From: an uncultured Sutterella sp.
Lineage (GTDB): Bacteria > Pseudomonadota > Gammaproteobacteria > Burkholderiales > Burkholderiaceae_F
DNA length: 62,406 bases
NCBI GenBank assembly: GCA_900538905.1
Contig: UPZS01000006.1
Span: 1-62,406 of the forward strand
Reading direction: 5' to 3'
Shown here: positions 14,392-24,188 of the stretch, one piece after another
How the letters are laid out: each line of letters opens with the position of its first letter
How positions within the stretch are numbered: position 1 is the stretch's first letter
Made by a program: the position numbers and the translations under genes
The notes under the pieces: model-generated
Seen by the model: only the letters and a program-made list of their open reading frames with translations
Databases searched by the model: none
What the model was told of the DNA's origin: nothing

Positions 14392-16542
14392 TCAGGCTCG
14401 ACGCACGCTCATCACGCCCTTTAGTTCACGCAATTGAGAGAGTGATCGGCGAAGATCTTCCGACGAACGAATCTCAATCGAGATGCGCATATGGGCGTCC
14501 CCCTTGACGTTAACAGTATTCAGCCCTGTGATGTTTTGTTTTTCACGCATGAACACTTCACTGACGTCCTTAAGAAGTCCTTGTCGGTCACGCGCCACAA
14601 TGTAGATATCGACCGGGTAAACGGCCTCAGCCTGATTGCCCCAGCCGACTTCGATCATGCGTTCCTGATCGTTAGCAACAAGGTTCTTGACATTGGGACA
14701 GTCGATGCGATGAATCGTGACACCACGCCCGCGCGTGATAAATCCGATGATTTCGTCGGGAGGAGCCGGATGGCAGCACTTTGCCAACTGCGTCATCAAA
14801 CTGTCGATGCCAACGACAAGCACATTGGATTTGTGACTCTTTTGTGCCTGAGAGCTTCTGACGAGCACCTCGGGCTGAGGCTCGGGCTCTTCAACTTGGG
14901 GCTGAACGGCCTGCTCGAGTGCTTTTAGACTGAACTCTTCCTTTGCAAAAGCTACACACAGATCATCAACCGAGTCATAGCCCAAACGCTTGGCCAGTTC
15001 CTCGAGCTTGACGGCAGTCTTGCCCAAACGTGCAAGTTCCCTATCGAGTCGTTCGCGCCCAGCCTGCGTCTGTTCCGCCAGTTTTTGTGCATTGAACCAC
15101 TGTCGCACCTTGGTCCGAGTGCGCGCGCTAACGGCAAAGCCGAGCTCAGGGTTAAGCCAATCACGGGACGGCCCCCCCGTCTTTGCCGCCACAATTTCAA
15201 CGGTTTGACCAGTCTTAATCTGCGTGTTAAGCGGCACCATCTGGCCGTCGATACGCGCACCGCGGCACCGATGACCGAGTTCAGTATGCACTTGATAGGC
15301 AAAATCGATGGGGGTCGCCCCTTTTTGAAGTTCGACTACGCGCCCCTGTGGCGTCAGCGCATAAACATGGTCATCTTCAAGGCCTGGTTCGGCAGGCGGC
15401 GCTACATCGCTCTTCCAATCCAGCAACTGACGCAGCCAGGCAACACGCTGCTCTTCGGCTTCGGCTCCCTTGTCCTTGTTCGAATTGCCGGTTTCCTTAT
15501 AACGCCAATGCGCAGCCACACCAAGTTCGGCAAACTCATGCATCGCGCGTGTACGGATCTGAATTTCCACCGGACGTCCGTGAGGATCGGTCACCACAGT
15601 GTGCAGAGACTGGTACCCGTTGGGCTTGGGATTGGCGATGTAGTCGTCGTATTCCTTCGAGAGCACTGTGAAGTTTTCGTGCACCAGCGAAAGCACTTCG
15701 TAGCAGTGCTCCACCGTATCAACGATGATGCGCACCGCACGGATATCAAACAACTGATCGAAACGCAAGTGCTTGCGGACCATCTTTTTGTAGATGGAAT
15801 AAATGTGTTTCGGGCGACCGCTCACTTCGGCTTCAATGCCGTTGGCCTTCAACAACATCTGGATGCGTTCGACACAACCACGCATAAAGGCAAGACGCTG
15901 CTCACGCGTTTCGTCGAGCTCTTTGGAAATCTCGTTGTAGATTTCGGGTTCCGTAAAGCGCAAGGACAAATCCTCGAGCTCCCACTTCATTTGCCAGATA
16001 CCCAAACGATTAGCCAAGGGCGAGTAAAGAGCTAAAGTCTCGCGACCGTACTCATCTGCACCCGGTGCGCGCGACTGCGCGAACCAACGCAGCGTCTGCA
16101 GGCGGCTTGCCAGACGCAAAACCACCACTCGCAGATCGTGGCACATGGCCAACAGCATGCGTCGCAGCGCTTCGGACTGATAAACGGCACCGCTTTCGCG
16201 GTTATCGGATCGAGCACGCTGACTGACGTGCATCAGCTGCTCAAGATCGCGAACAAGCTGCAAAACGTTCTTCCCGAACGTCTTTTCAATCCAACGGTCT
16301 GCGTCGTGGATGCAATCCGTCACGGAAAAGAGGTACGCCGCAACAATCAATTCGTCGTCGTTACGAACGCCTTTCAAAATTTCTGCCATGCCGTCGGCAT
16401 GGGCCAGTCGGGGTTCCCCGGTATAAAGCTTTTGATCCAGGTAAAGCGGTTCGACCAAGCTGCGGGCCAACTTCCAGTCCACCGGAGCCGCTACCCCGTC
16501 TGCCGCGGGGGTCTTGACCTCGATGTCTTCTTTGTGCTGCAT
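14392..16542 (-). CDS. relA: GTP pyrophosphokinase, RelA type
   Basis: Ribosome-associated (p)ppGpp synthetase of the stringent response, 716 residues from this start. The N-terminal hydrolase-like region lacks the HDxxED metal motif (FSVTDCIHDADRWIEK occupies its place), so hydrolase activity is not expected. The synthetase region carries EYDDYIANPKPNGYQSLHTVV, the ExDD form typical of monofunctional RelA. TGS and C-terminal ACT domains follow. ATG 16542 is chosen for the AAGAGAG just upstream; an in-frame ATG at 16569 is an alternative. Its position beside tRNA-Val/thrS links the amino-acid starvation response to the synthetase genes. Confidence 0.93.
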   Translation of the reverse strand: MQHKEDIEVKTPAADGVAAPVDWKLARSLVEPLYLDQKLYTGEPRLAHADGMAEILKGVRNDDELIVAAYLFSVTDCIHDADRWIEKTFGKNVLQLVRDLEQLMHVSQRARSDNRESGAVYQSEALRRMLLAMCHDLRVVVLRLASRLQTLRWFAQSRAPGADEYGRETLALYSPLANRLGIWQMKWELEDLSLRFTEPEIYNEISKELDETREQRLAFMRGCVERIQMLLKANGIEAEVSGRPKHIYSIYKKMVRKHLRFDQLFDIRAVRIIVDTVEHCYEVLSLVHENFTVLSKEYDDYIANPKPNGYQSLHTVVTDPHGRPVEIQIRTRAMHEFAELGVAAHWRYKETGNSNKDKGAEAEEQRVAWLRQLLDWKSDVAPPAEPGLEDDHVYALTPQGRVVELQKGATPIDFAYQVHTELGHRCRGARIDGQMVPLNTQIKTGQTVEIVAAKTGGPSRDWLNPELGFAVSARTRTKVRQWFNAQKLAEQTQAGRERLDRELARLGKTAVKLEELAKRLGYDSVDDLCVAFAKEEFSLKALEQAVQPQVEEPEPQPEVLVRSSQAQKSHKSNVLVVGIDSLMTQLAKCCHPAPPDEIIGFITRGRGVTIHRIDCPNVKNLVANDQERMIEVGWGNQAEAVYPVDIYIVARDRQGLLKDVSEVFMREKQNITGLNTVNVKGDAHMRISIEIRSSEDLRRSLSQLRELKGVMSVRRA

Positions 16543-16722
16543 ATTTCTCTCTTCTTTTTTGTATTGCATGCTCACGGCCTGCGGTGGCATGCAACAGTCT
16601 TTCCGAACTACGTACGGACAAAAAAATGGTGTCCGCTAAGGCGTTACATTCTAACGCTCGAATAATTTCGTCACGAATGCAGCAATCAATCGAAACAGGC
16701 AAATACAGGCTGACGCACTTTT

Positions 16723-16779
16723 GCAAACGTTAGCCTGTTCGTTTGCGCAGGCAGGCTTCTCAAGTGTTTTCCTGCCTGC
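16723..16779. repeat. two abutting perfect inverted repeats
   Basis: GCAAACG (16723-16729) with CGTTTGC (16740-16746), and immediately next GCAGGCAGG (16747-16755) with CCTGCCTGC (16771-16779). They lie just after the autotransporter stop and upstream of relA. Neither is followed by a clear T-run. They may be a tandem 3'-end structure for the autotransporter mRNA or a protein-binding region. Confidence 0.6.
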
Positions 16780-16798
16780 ACTTGTAGTCCGTCAGCTT

Positions 16799-19240
16799 TT
16801 AGAAAATCTGTCGGTACTGTAGCGAAACCGAGCCGGACTGCTCCTGATCCGAGGCACGTTCATAAGTGCCCGCCAGAAGCAAAGTCCAAGCGTAGGGTTC
16901 CGTTTTCACCTCTTTGTCTCGGCTCCAGAAGAGTGGTTTGACTTCGCAATAGCCGCTGCGAGCAAGCTCAATCCCCGCCCGAAGTCGCACAGCAAAACGC
17001 TGAGCGCTGTCATAAGACGCCTTGGATAATCCGTTTCCGTCAAACAAGCGACTTCTGATTTCCCAATCGGTCTGACCGACAGAGGTACGCATGGACACAC
17101 CGAACTGAGGCTTCACGCGCATGAGATCGGCAATGTCAAACTGCCAACCTGCATCGGCCCCTGCTTCCATTGTTCCCCAGACACGATTGTCCGCAGAGGT
17201 CTTGAATCCTTCGCCTGCAACCGCACCGTCGCTGTCGTTATCTAAAATCGAGCCGTCGTGCATTTTTGCCGTCGTTACGGACAACTGAGCAAACGGTTCG
17301 AACTGCATATTTTCCGTAAGCGACCTGGCCGTCACGCGAGCTACGGCGGTGACGTAGTCAATGTCCACGTCTGTTTCCAGACGATGACCGACGGTGCGCT
17401 GATCGGCCTCGCCCGAAGCGCGGGAATATGCCAGCCCCAAACGCAAGGTAAAGTCCTCAAAATGTCTTGCGGCTGCCACGGACACCGTCGCGACGGACAT
17501 ATCACCCGAAGTGCGCTCAATCACGCCCTTGCTGTCGGTGTCAATCCCGGCAAAAGACACGGCCAGCGTTGTAATCCAATTGCGAGACATGGCGAAATCG
17601 TACCCCAATGCTCCGGTCGTCACGTCCGCCTCAAAACCGAAGTCACCGCTGCCGCCCGAAAAAATCTCATTGGCCTTGATGCGACCGGACTGGCCATGTG
17701 CCCACCAATGTCCTTTTCCGTCAAATAGCGTCAGATCGTGTGCCATCACTATCGTGATCGCATCTTGAACTGCTCGTTCTGCCGCCGTGGCAATACCTGA
17801 AGTCACAGGCAAGAAGATAGCGCCGTCAACCAAGTTGGCGTAGGCGTCGCGCCCGACGTTTTCTTCAGGCAACGTATCGAAAATAAAGCCGTAGCCGGGA
17901 CGATGCATCAGGATCCCGTTTTCATTTTCGCGATCGGCCAAATCTTCCACATACCCAACCAAAGCCGAACCTCTCAAACCAGCGAAGTCCTTGCACCACA
18001 AGCGGGTGGCAATGTTATCCTTGATTTGCAGGCGGGCCCCTCCGAAAGCATGAACGTTGTTCGGATCAAACTCGCCTATGTCAAAAGCCTGTCCGTTCCA
18101 GTTGTAGAGAATTAGCTCGGCCTCAGCTTCGGCCGTAATGCCGCTTTGATCCATCCCGGTAAGTTCGCCCAGACTCACCGGTTCGCGAACGGTGCTTTTA
18201 GCGGCATCGTCTTCAAAATGTACGATCCAGCGACCGTCATTGCCGATATGGATGCCATCTGCAGCAACGTTTTCCTCGCTTACCTCTTCGCCGACCACGA
18301 CAGAAATGCCCTCATCAATCTCGACATTAGCTCCCGTGATCAATGTCGCTCTGGAAAATGAACCGGTATTGACCTCGCTCGTGTTAAGAATATTGAGTAT
18401 GTTTGCGCGCAAATCCTTGACAGACTCTCCTTGTGCAAGTTCCGTACCCAAAATCAGCGTGGCTTCCCCCTTCAGATTCACGGCTCGCTGTTCACTTTCT
18501 GAGGGTGGCGCCCACTCCGGCCTTGCTGTTGCTTCAAGCCTCTGAACGATCAGTACTCGATTGTCGGCAAGAAACCCCGAGCCATCGGTCTGATCTCCGA
18601 CAACCGTCACACTTGCCCCGTCACCCAACTGCAATGTTCCGATGCGAAGGAACGTTTCACCACCCTCTTTGTCTGTTTTTCCAACAATCAGATGCCCGGC
18701 CAGAGCTTCAAATCGTCCCAAGTCGCCGATGCCGACATAGTGAAATGAATTTTCGGCTTCGCTCCGAATCGTTCCCTCTCTCATGTCCAACCCGCCGACG
18801 ATGTCATAGCGGGCTGGAGCCCCAAAGCCCAAATACACGGTACCGCTGCCGCGAATCGCCGTTTCAGCCTTGATCTGCGCATCCCGAAACAAGTTCAACG
18901 ATGCACCCTCACCAAGCAAAATGCCGACGGAATCGGCCGTCTGTCCCAAATCAACAGACACTTTTAGCCCGGTGCAATCATCGCGTCGACACAAATTGGC
19001 TTCAAAACCGGTGCCGTCTGTATCCACGGCAGTTATGCCAATTGATCCGTAGATATCACTTGTGATTTCGAGGGTGTCGTCCCGAATGAACTCCTCGCCC
19101 TTTTGAATCCCCGAAGAGTCCGCAACAACCAACGAAGTCAGATCAGCTTGCGGATGAAATTGGCCGCCGAAGGCAGCCGGAGAAATGACGCCTACGGCAA
19201 AAAGAATCGCTGTCAATGTCGTGACATTCGAGCGGTTCAT
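16799..19240 (-). CDS. autotransporter with outer-membrane beta-barrel domain
   Basis: Type V secreted protein of 813 residues. A signal peptide (about 1-25, cleavage after AAFG or nearby) leads into a passenger of about 480 residues, Gly/Asp/Glu-rich and strand-forming, that should build a beta-helix. From about residue 503 (GKGHWWAHGQSGR) to the end is a typical barrel domain, ending SVSLQYRQIF with the terminal Phe required for outer-membrane assembly. No protease triad, lipase motif or RGD was noticed, so the surface function (adhesion, interaction) is unknown. AAGGAG lies 11 bases before the ATG, and the 80 bases upstream are much more AT-rich than the surroundings. Confidence 0.85.
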   Translation of the reverse strand: MNRSNVTTLTAILFAVGVISPAAFGGQFHPQADLTSLVVADSSGIQKGEEFIRDDTLEITSDIYGSIGITAVDTDGTGFEANLCRRDDCTGLKVSVDLGQTADSVGILLGEGASLNLFRDAQIKAETAIRGSGTVYLGFGAPARYDIVGGLDMREGTIRSEAENSFHYVGIGDLGRFEALAGHLIVGKTDKEGGETFLRIGTLQLGDGASVTVVGDQTDGSGFLADNRVLIVQRLEATARPEWAPPSESEQRAVNLKGEATLILGTELAQGESVKDLRANILNILNTSEVNTGSFSRATLITGANVEIDEGISVVVGEEVSEENVAADGIHIGNDGRWIVHFEDDAAKSTVREPVSLGELTGMDQSGITAEAEAELILYNWNGQAFDIGEFDPNNVHAFGGARLQIKDNIATRLWCKDFAGLRGSALVGYVEDLADRENENGILMHRPGYGFIFDTLPEENVGRDAYANLVDGAIFLPVTSGIATAAERAVQDAITIVMAHDLTLFDGKGHWWAHGQSGRIKANEIFSGGSGDFGFEADVTTGALGYDFAMSRNWITTLAVSFAGIDTDSKGVIERTSGDMSVATVSVAAARHFEDFTLRLGLAYSRASGEADQRTVGHRLETDVDIDYVTAVARVTARSLTENMQFEPFAQLSVTTAKMHDGSILDNDSDGAVAGEGFKTSADNRVWGTMEAGADAGWQFDIADLMRVKPQFGVSMRTSVGQTDWEIRSRLFDGNGLSKASYDSAQRFAVRLRAGIELARSGYCEVKPLFWSRDKEVKTEPYAWTLLLAGTYERASDQEQSGSVSLQYRQIF

Positions 19241-19348
19241 GAATCGATACTCCTTTCCATTAACTAGATTATTAACAAAAAGGCAGAATTCTATTAATTT
19301 CTTTTTATATTAAGTGTTTCCCCTTAAAAGTGGGACTGATGCGAAACG

Positions 19349-19387
19349 AAAAAAAAGCGACACCTCAACGGATGCCGCTTTTCGTTT
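19349..19387 (-). terminator. terminator after nhaD
   Basis: On the minus strand AAAAGCG and CGCTTTT form the stem base, with further pairs CATC/GGTG inside and a long T-run following. It lies about 45 bases after the antiporter stop. Symmetry is good enough to act in both directions, but only the minus direction has a gene to end. Confidence 0.75.
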
Positions 19388-19429
19388 CGTTAAAGGCCGC
19401 CCAAAGCATCGGGCCGGCCGTTCTATCGA

Positions 19430-20839
19430 TTAGAGGAAAATGATGTCGACGATGAAGAACGTCGGGAAGAGAATACCGACCGACCAGAGCATATAGCCGA
19501 AGAAGGAAGGCATCTTGACGCCACGCTCGCGCACAATGCTCACGCTCATCAGGTTAGGTGCATTGCCGATGTAGGTCACCGCGCCCATGAACACAGCACC
19601 CATGGAAACGGCCATCAAGGTATGCGAATGCGTGGTCATCAGCTCAATGGGATCACCGCCGGCCAGGTTGAAGAACGCCAGATAGGTCGGTGCGTTGTCG
19701 AGGAATGCCGACAACGTACCTGTGAGCCAGAAGAACATCACATTATTGAATTCGCCGTTTTCGTCCGTTACAAGAGAGACGAGCGGAGCGAACGCACCTT
19801 CGTGACCGGCGCGCAACATTTCGAGTACCGGCACGATACACAGGAAGATCCCGAAAAACAGCTTGGCAACCTCCTTGATCGGCTCCCAGGAGAACTGATT
19901 GGCTTCACGAGCGCTCTTGGAAGTGGTCAAAACAGACAAGATGGCGACGGCGATGAAAATTGCGTCGCGCAACAGGCCCTGACCTGTCAAGTGCACACCC
20001 AAAACATTGATTTCAAAGCTGGACTTCCAGATGCCGCTCATCAACACAGCGCCAACAATGATGGCCAGATAGATCAAGTTAATACCGCCGTCAATGCCGA
20101 AGGACTTCGACTCCACGGCATTGGGATTAAACGACCCTTCGGCCACTTCTTTCTTGAAGAAATAGGTGTCGATCGCCAGATAGATCGTAAGCAAAATGGC
20201 AAGCGTCACGAGTAAAGGCAGAATCAGGTGCTGCGCAGTCCAAAAGAACGTCACGCCGCGCAAGAAACCCAGAAACAAAGGAGGATCGCCCAGAGGCGTC
20301 AGGCAGCCGCCGATATTGGCCACGATAAAAATGAAGAACACAAAAGTGTGCATCTTGTAGCGACGCCCTTCGTTGGCGGCCAACAACGGACGAATCAGCA
20401 ACATAGCCGCACCGGTCGTCCCCATGAGGTTAGCAACAAAAGCCCCCACAAAGAGAATGCCGGCATTGACGATCGGACGACCGACGAAGCTGCTGCGGAT
20501 GTGAATACCGCCCGCAACAATAAAAAGTGCGCCGACGAACAGAATAAAGGGAACGTAGTCACCGATCATGGCGTGCGCAACCGAGCCGACTGCCACGTCG
20601 GTCGGAAAAGACATAAAGATCGGAATTACGCAGGCCAACCCCCAGGCAACGGCAATCTTGCCGTAGTGGTGGTGCCACAAGTTGGGCGCGATGAGCGGCA
20701 CAAGGGCAATGGACAAAAGAATGCCCGCAAACGGAATTGCCCATGTAATGGCGAGCTCGGCACCGTTGAGACTAGCTGCCGAAGCCAAGGTCGGCAGAAG
20801 CACCGCTGCCGTTGCCAGAAGTATCTTGAGTGCATGCAT
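19430..20839 (-). CDS. nhaD: Na+/H+ antiporter, NhaD type
   Basis: Inner-membrane antiporter of 469 residues exporting Na+ for H+. The N-terminus is a cleavable-looking hydrophobic segment followed by about a dozen hydrophobic helices. Family features include NLMGTTGAAMLLIRPLL, NIGGCLTPLGDPPLFLGFLRGV and LDNAPTYLAFF, which match the NhaD/ion-transporter superfamily. The ATG at 20839 starts the hydrophobic leader; the longer frame adds 22 polar residues without family resemblance. It is a single-gene unit. The symbol is by family resemblance; function in pH or salt tolerance is inference. Confidence 0.85.
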   Translation of the reverse strand: MHALKILLATAAVLLPTLASAASLNGAELAITWAIPFAGILLSIALVPLIAPNLWHHHYGKIAVAWGLACVIPIFMSFPTDVAVGSVAHAMIGDYVPFILFVGALFIVAGGIHIRSSFVGRPIVNAGILFVGAFVANLMGTTGAAMLLIRPLLAANEGRRYKMHTFVFFIFIVANIGGCLTPLGDPPLFLGFLRGVTFFWTAQHLILPLLVTLAILLTIYLAIDTYFFKKEVAEGSFNPNAVESKSFGIDGGINLIYLAIIVGAVLMSGIWKSSFEINVLGVHLTGQGLLRDAIFIAVAILSVLTTSKSAREANQFSWEPIKEVAKLFFGIFLCIVPVLEMLRAGHEGAFAPLVSLVTDENGEFNNVMFFWLTGTLSAFLDNAPTYLAFFNLAGGDPIELMTTHSHTLMAVSMGAVFMGAVTYIGNAPNLMSVSIVRERGVKMPSFFGYMLWSVGILFPTFFIVDIIFL

Positions 20840-21019
20840 TGTCTTTGTTTCTCCGTGCACTGAACGTTTCGAAGGCGTGTTCGAAAATGTAAACCACACC
20901 TTCAAACACTAATCTTGTTGATTTTAGCTAAAAGTTTGGGATCTGTTTACAAAAATTTCACCGCTATACGAAGCACGAATCAACGTTGTAGCCTTTAGAA
21001 ACCGACAGCAGTCCCACTT

Positions 21020-21062
21020 AAAAAACACCAAATCGGCCGATCGCCCTGAGCAATCGACCGAT
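21020..21062 (-). terminator. terminator after pncB
   Basis: On the minus strand ATCGGTCGAT (21062-21053) pairs with ATCGGCCGAT (21041-21032; one G-U), followed by a T6 run at 21025-21020. It ends the pncB transcript. The region 20840-21019 holds the presumed nhaD promoter, but I see no confident -35/-10 pair in it. Confidence 0.75.
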
Positions 21063-21085
21063 AGTGCCGGAACGCCGTCAAGAAA

Positions 21086-22291
21086 CTACCGTTTGGAAGA
21101 ACCGACGGGTGCGCCCGGATCCAGTCCGAACACCTGCCGCAGATAGGCAAGATAGGTTTCGTCCTCGCACATCCCCTTGCCGGGAGTGTCGGAAATTTTT
21201 GCCACCGGCTGCCCGTTGGCCCGCACCATTTTCACGACGATATTGAGCGGCGTCGGGCCCAAATCGTTCATCAGGTTTGTGCCGATGCCAAAGCCGACGC
21301 GAATGCGATGATTGAAGCGCCGATATAGCGAAATCACCTTCGGCACCGTGAGCGCGTCCGAAAAGATCAGCGTCTTGCTGCGCGGATCGCACTTGTTGGC
21401 AGCATAGTGAAGAATCATGCGCTCTCCCCAGCTCTCCGGATCGCCCGAATCATGGCGCGCGCCGTCGAAGAGCTTGCAGAAGAACATGTCGAAGTCGCGC
21501 AGGAATGGCTCTGTGCCATATACGTCGGAGAGTGCAATGCCTAAATCACCCCGGTATTCCTTGGCCCACATTTCAAACCCGAAGGTCTGACTGTCGCGCA
21601 ATCGCGGGCCGAGGGCCTGACAGGCCTGCAGATATTCATGAGCCATCGTTCCGATCGGAATAAGACCGAACTCCTTGGCATACATGACGTTACTCGTGCC
21701 CGCAAAAAATGTCGGACCAAGTTCCTCGCAAAGCACCTTGATGACTTTGCGCTGCCAATCGCGGGAGAAGCGGCGGCGCGTACCGAAGTCGCTGATTTTG
21801 AGGTTTCCGTTGTCGGGCTCGTTCTTGATCCAACGGATTTTCTGGCGCAGTCTCGCCATGCCCTCTTCCTCATCAGGTTCAGGAACGGTGTGGCGAAAGT
21901 ACACCTCGTTGACGATTGCAAGAATCGGAATCTCAAAAAGAATTGTGTGCAACCACGGTCCTTCGATCACGATGTCAATGCCGCAAGGCATTTCGGAACC
22001 GACCGCAACGGTTACGTACTTCGACTTAAGATGAAAGAGACTGAGAAAATCCACAAAGTCACTCTTGATGAAGCGAAGGTTGCCGAGGTAATCCAGCTCG
22101 TCTTCCTTCATCGTAAGCGTACACAGATGCTCAATTTCCTCTCGAATCTCATCCACATAGGGACTCAAATCCACCCCTTCGGTTCGGCACCGGAAGCGAT
22201 ATTTCACGTTGGCGTCCGGGAATTGATGCAGCACACACTGCATCATCGTGAACTTGTAGAGGTCGGTGTCGAGAAGCGACTCAATAATCAC
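21086..22291 (-). CDS. pncB: nicotinate phosphoribosyltransferase
   Basis: Enzyme of 401 residues in the NAD salvage pathway: nicotinate + PRPP + ATP to nicotinate mononucleotide. The start [18 protein letters not shown] is the family signature. [22 protein letters not shown] contains the histidine that is phosphorylated to drive the reaction, and the phosphoribosyl-binding region [17 protein letters not shown] (about 340-355) is intact. It follows nagZ by 28 bases and may be the last gene of the lepA-nagZ run. Confidence 0.94.
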   Translation of the reverse strand: MIIESLLDTDLYKFTMMQCVLHQFPDANVKYRFRCRTEGVDLSPYVDEIREEIEHLCTLTMKEDELDYLGNLRFIKSDFVDFLSLFHLKSKYVTVAVGSEMPCGIDIVIEGPWLHTILFEIPILAIVNEVYFRHTVPEPDEEEGMARLRQKIRWIKNEPDNGNLKISDFGTRRRFSRDWQRKVIKVLCEELGPTFFAGTSNVMYAKEFGLIPIGTMAHEYLQACQALGPRLRDSQTFGFEMWAKEYRGDLGIALSDVYGTEPFLRDFDMFFCKLFDGARHDSGDPESWGERMILHYAANKCDPRSKTLIFSDALTVPKVISLYRRFNHRIRVGFGIGTNLMNDLGPTPLNIVVKMVRANGQPVAKISDTPGKGMCEDETYLAYLRQVFGLDPGAPVGSSKR

Positions 22292-22319
22292 GGTAGTTTG
22301 TCCTGACTTCGTTACTCGT

Positions 22320-23324
22320 TCAGATTGTCATCAACGAACGAGAAATCTTGTAAACATTGGAAGCAAGTAGCTCTGCATGATTCGGCGGGAAGGGCTTCGG
22401 GTCAACTGCAGATGCGCGCTCGCGCCATCCGGCGTCAGGCTCGAACAGCAGTTCTTGCAGCATCTGATCGACTTCCTCGGGTGCGTTGCAGCAGATAACG
22501 GCATCGCACCCAGCCTCAAGGGCCTTTTGGGCTCTCTGTGTCAGTGTACCGCTCCCGGCCCCCTTCATCGACAGATCGTCCGAGAAAACGAAGCCTGGAA
22601 AGTGAAGCGTATCGCGAAGCAGCCCCTTGAGAATGCGCTTGGAGAAGGTTGCTGGAACTTCGTCGTAAGCCGGATACAAGACGTGCGCCGTCATTACGGA
22701 AGCCAGACCGATGCCCATCCATGTATAGGGTTTCGCATCAGCGTGTTCAATGCGCGAGACCTCACGATCGTCAACGGGCAGAGCCACGTGACTGTCGGCT
22801 GCCGCATAGCCATGGCCAGGGAAATGCTTGCCGCAATTGGCCATACCCGCCATGAGCATACCGTGGCTCAGAGCACGAGCTAGGCGCGTTACAACACGAG
22901 GATCGAGCGCAAAAGAGCGTTCACCAATGATTTGGCTCTGCCCCCAATCCAAGTCAAGCACAGGAGCAAACGTAAAGTCGACACCAGCCGTGCGCAGTTC
23001 GGAAGCCATCACAAAACCTGTGGCCGTCAGGGCTCTCGCCGTCGCTTCCGGATCGTCCCTATAGGCGCGGCCGTAGGCGCTCATCGCAGGAATTTCGGTA
23101 AAGCCGTCGCGGAAACGCTGTACGCGACCACCCTCGTGATCCACACCGATCAGAACACCCGGCTTGATATCGTGAATCGCCCGGCAAAGCTTTTCGAGTT
23201 GAGTCCTATTTTCATAGTTACGGGCAAACAAAATCACCATGCCTACAAGGGGGTGTGCAATGCGCCTTTTTTCGATTTCCGACAGAGTCGTTCCAACAAT
23301 GTCACAAACAACGGGGCCAAGCAT
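22320..23324 (-). CDS. nagZ: beta-N-acetylhexosaminidase (muropeptide recycling)
   Basis: Cytoplasmic glycoside hydrolase family 3 enzyme of 334 residues that removes GlcNAc from anhydromuropeptides during cell-wall recycling. The signature [18 protein letters not shown] contains the His of the Asp-His catalytic pair, and [24 protein letters not shown] and DDLSMKGA match the family, the latter holding the nucleophile Asp. It follows pdxJ by only 12 bases, where most related genomes have acpS. Confidence 0.94.
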   Translation of the reverse strand: MLGPVVCDIVGTTLSEIEKRRIAHPLVGMVILFARNYENRTQLEKLCRAIHDIKPGVLIGVDHEGGRVQRFRDGFTEIPAMSAYGRAYRDDPEATARALTATGFVMASELRTAGVDFTFAPVLDLDWGQSQIIGERSFALDPRVVTRLARALSHGMLMAGMANCGKHFPGHGYAAADSHVALPVDDREVSRIEHADAKPYTWMGIGLASVMTAHVLYPAYDEVPATFSKRILKGLLRDTLHFPGFVFSDDLSMKGAGSGTLTQRAQKALEAGCDAVICCNAPEEVDQMLQELLFEPDAGWRERASAVDPKPFPPNHAELLASNVYKISRSLMTI

Positions 23325-23336
23325 GTTTGTTTTCCT

Positions 23337-24104
23337 TTAAGACTTGTTCTTGTATGCGATCTGTTCGGCGGCGCGCAAACACAAAGCGTTGTAACGACCG
23401 ACCGTCTCAGTCATGCCATACTCAAGCGCTTCGCTCACCAACGCGTGGCCGATGGAAACTTCGGCAATGCACTCGCAGGCTACAAGCAATTCCTGCAAAT
23501 TTGTAAGACTGAGATCGTGCCCGGCGTTCACGCCAAGTCCGACCTCCCGAGCAGCGCGAGCCGCCAAGGCATACCTCTTGAGCATCGGGCCGACAGAGGC
23601 TGTGCCGCACGCCGCTGCATACGCTTCGGTGTAGAGTTCAATGCGGTCGGCGCCGAGATCCTTAGCAAGCACGATCTGTTCGGGATCAGGATCCATGAAA
23701 AGACTGACGCGACAGCCGAGATCCTTGGCTTCGGCAATCAGCGGACGCAGCTTTTCACCTTGTTCGATGAGATTGAAGCCGTGATCACTCGTCTTCTGTG
23801 ATTCACTGTCTGGGACAAACGTCACCTGATCGGGATGTACGGCGCGGACATACTCCATCAAGTTCATGAAGGGGTTACCTTCGATATTGAACTCGCGGCC
23901 GGGCCAGTTTTTGAGAAGTTTGGAGAGTGCCGGAACGTCATCGTGTCGGATATGTCGCTCGTCAGGACGCGGATGGACCGTCAGACCGGCAGCGCCGGCT
24001 TTCAGAGCTACGGCACCGAAAAGCGTAACAGACGGCGTATTGCCGTCACGGGAATTGCGAATCAGAGCAATCTTATTGAGATTGACGGATAGTTTGGTCA
24101 ACAT
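23337..24104 (-). CDS. pdxJ: pyridoxine 5'-phosphate synthase
   Basis: Enzyme of 255 residues that condenses deoxyxylulose 5-phosphate with 3-amino-2-oxopropyl phosphate to make pyridoxine phosphate. LSVNLNKIALIRNSRDGNTPS at the N-terminus and VHPRPDERHIRHDD, with the catalytic Glu/His region, are characteristic; NAGHDLSLTN is the late phosphate site. The ATG at 24104 fits the family start. It has no Shine-Dalgarno sequence: the six bases before it are all T, forming the tail of a terminator-like hairpin. Confidence 0.95.
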   Translation of the reverse strand: MLTKLSVNLNKIALIRNSRDGNTPSVTLFGAVALKAGAAGLTVHPRPDERHIRHDDVPALSKLLKNWPGREFNIEGNPFMNLMEYVRAVHPDQVTFVPDSESQKTSDHGFNLIEQGEKLRPLIAEAKDLGCRVSLFMDPDPEQIVLAKDLGADRIELYTEAYAAACGTASVGPMLKRYALAARAAREVGLGVNAGHDLSLTNLQELLVACECIAEVSIGHALVSEALEYGMTETVGRYNALCLRAAEQIAYKNKS

Positions 24105-24133
24105 AAAAAACTGCAACCGTCAAGAGACGGCAG
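24105..24133 (-). promoter_or_regulatory. terminator-like hairpin touching the pdxJ start codon
   Basis: On the minus strand CCGTC and GACGG form a stem with a TCTT loop, extended by CTG/CAG after a bulge, then TTTTTT directly adjoins the pdxJ ATG. It could be an attenuator between recO and pdxJ, or a structure controlling an initiation site with no ribosome-binding sequence. Confidence 0.5.
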
Positions 24134-24188
24134 AATCGGTTCATCGCTTTTTTCTCGGAAATCCGAATCGTCGACATGATGCTGAGCG

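Noticed and set aside
15085..16035. 316-residue plus-strand open frame opposite relA
   Set aside because: Shadow of the relA gene; no motif, no start signal.
19328..21019. 11-base inverted repeat (AAGTGGGACTG / CAGTCCCACTT) flanking nhaD
   Set aside because: Such a pair is expected by chance in a region this size; there is no transposase, target duplication or longer identity.
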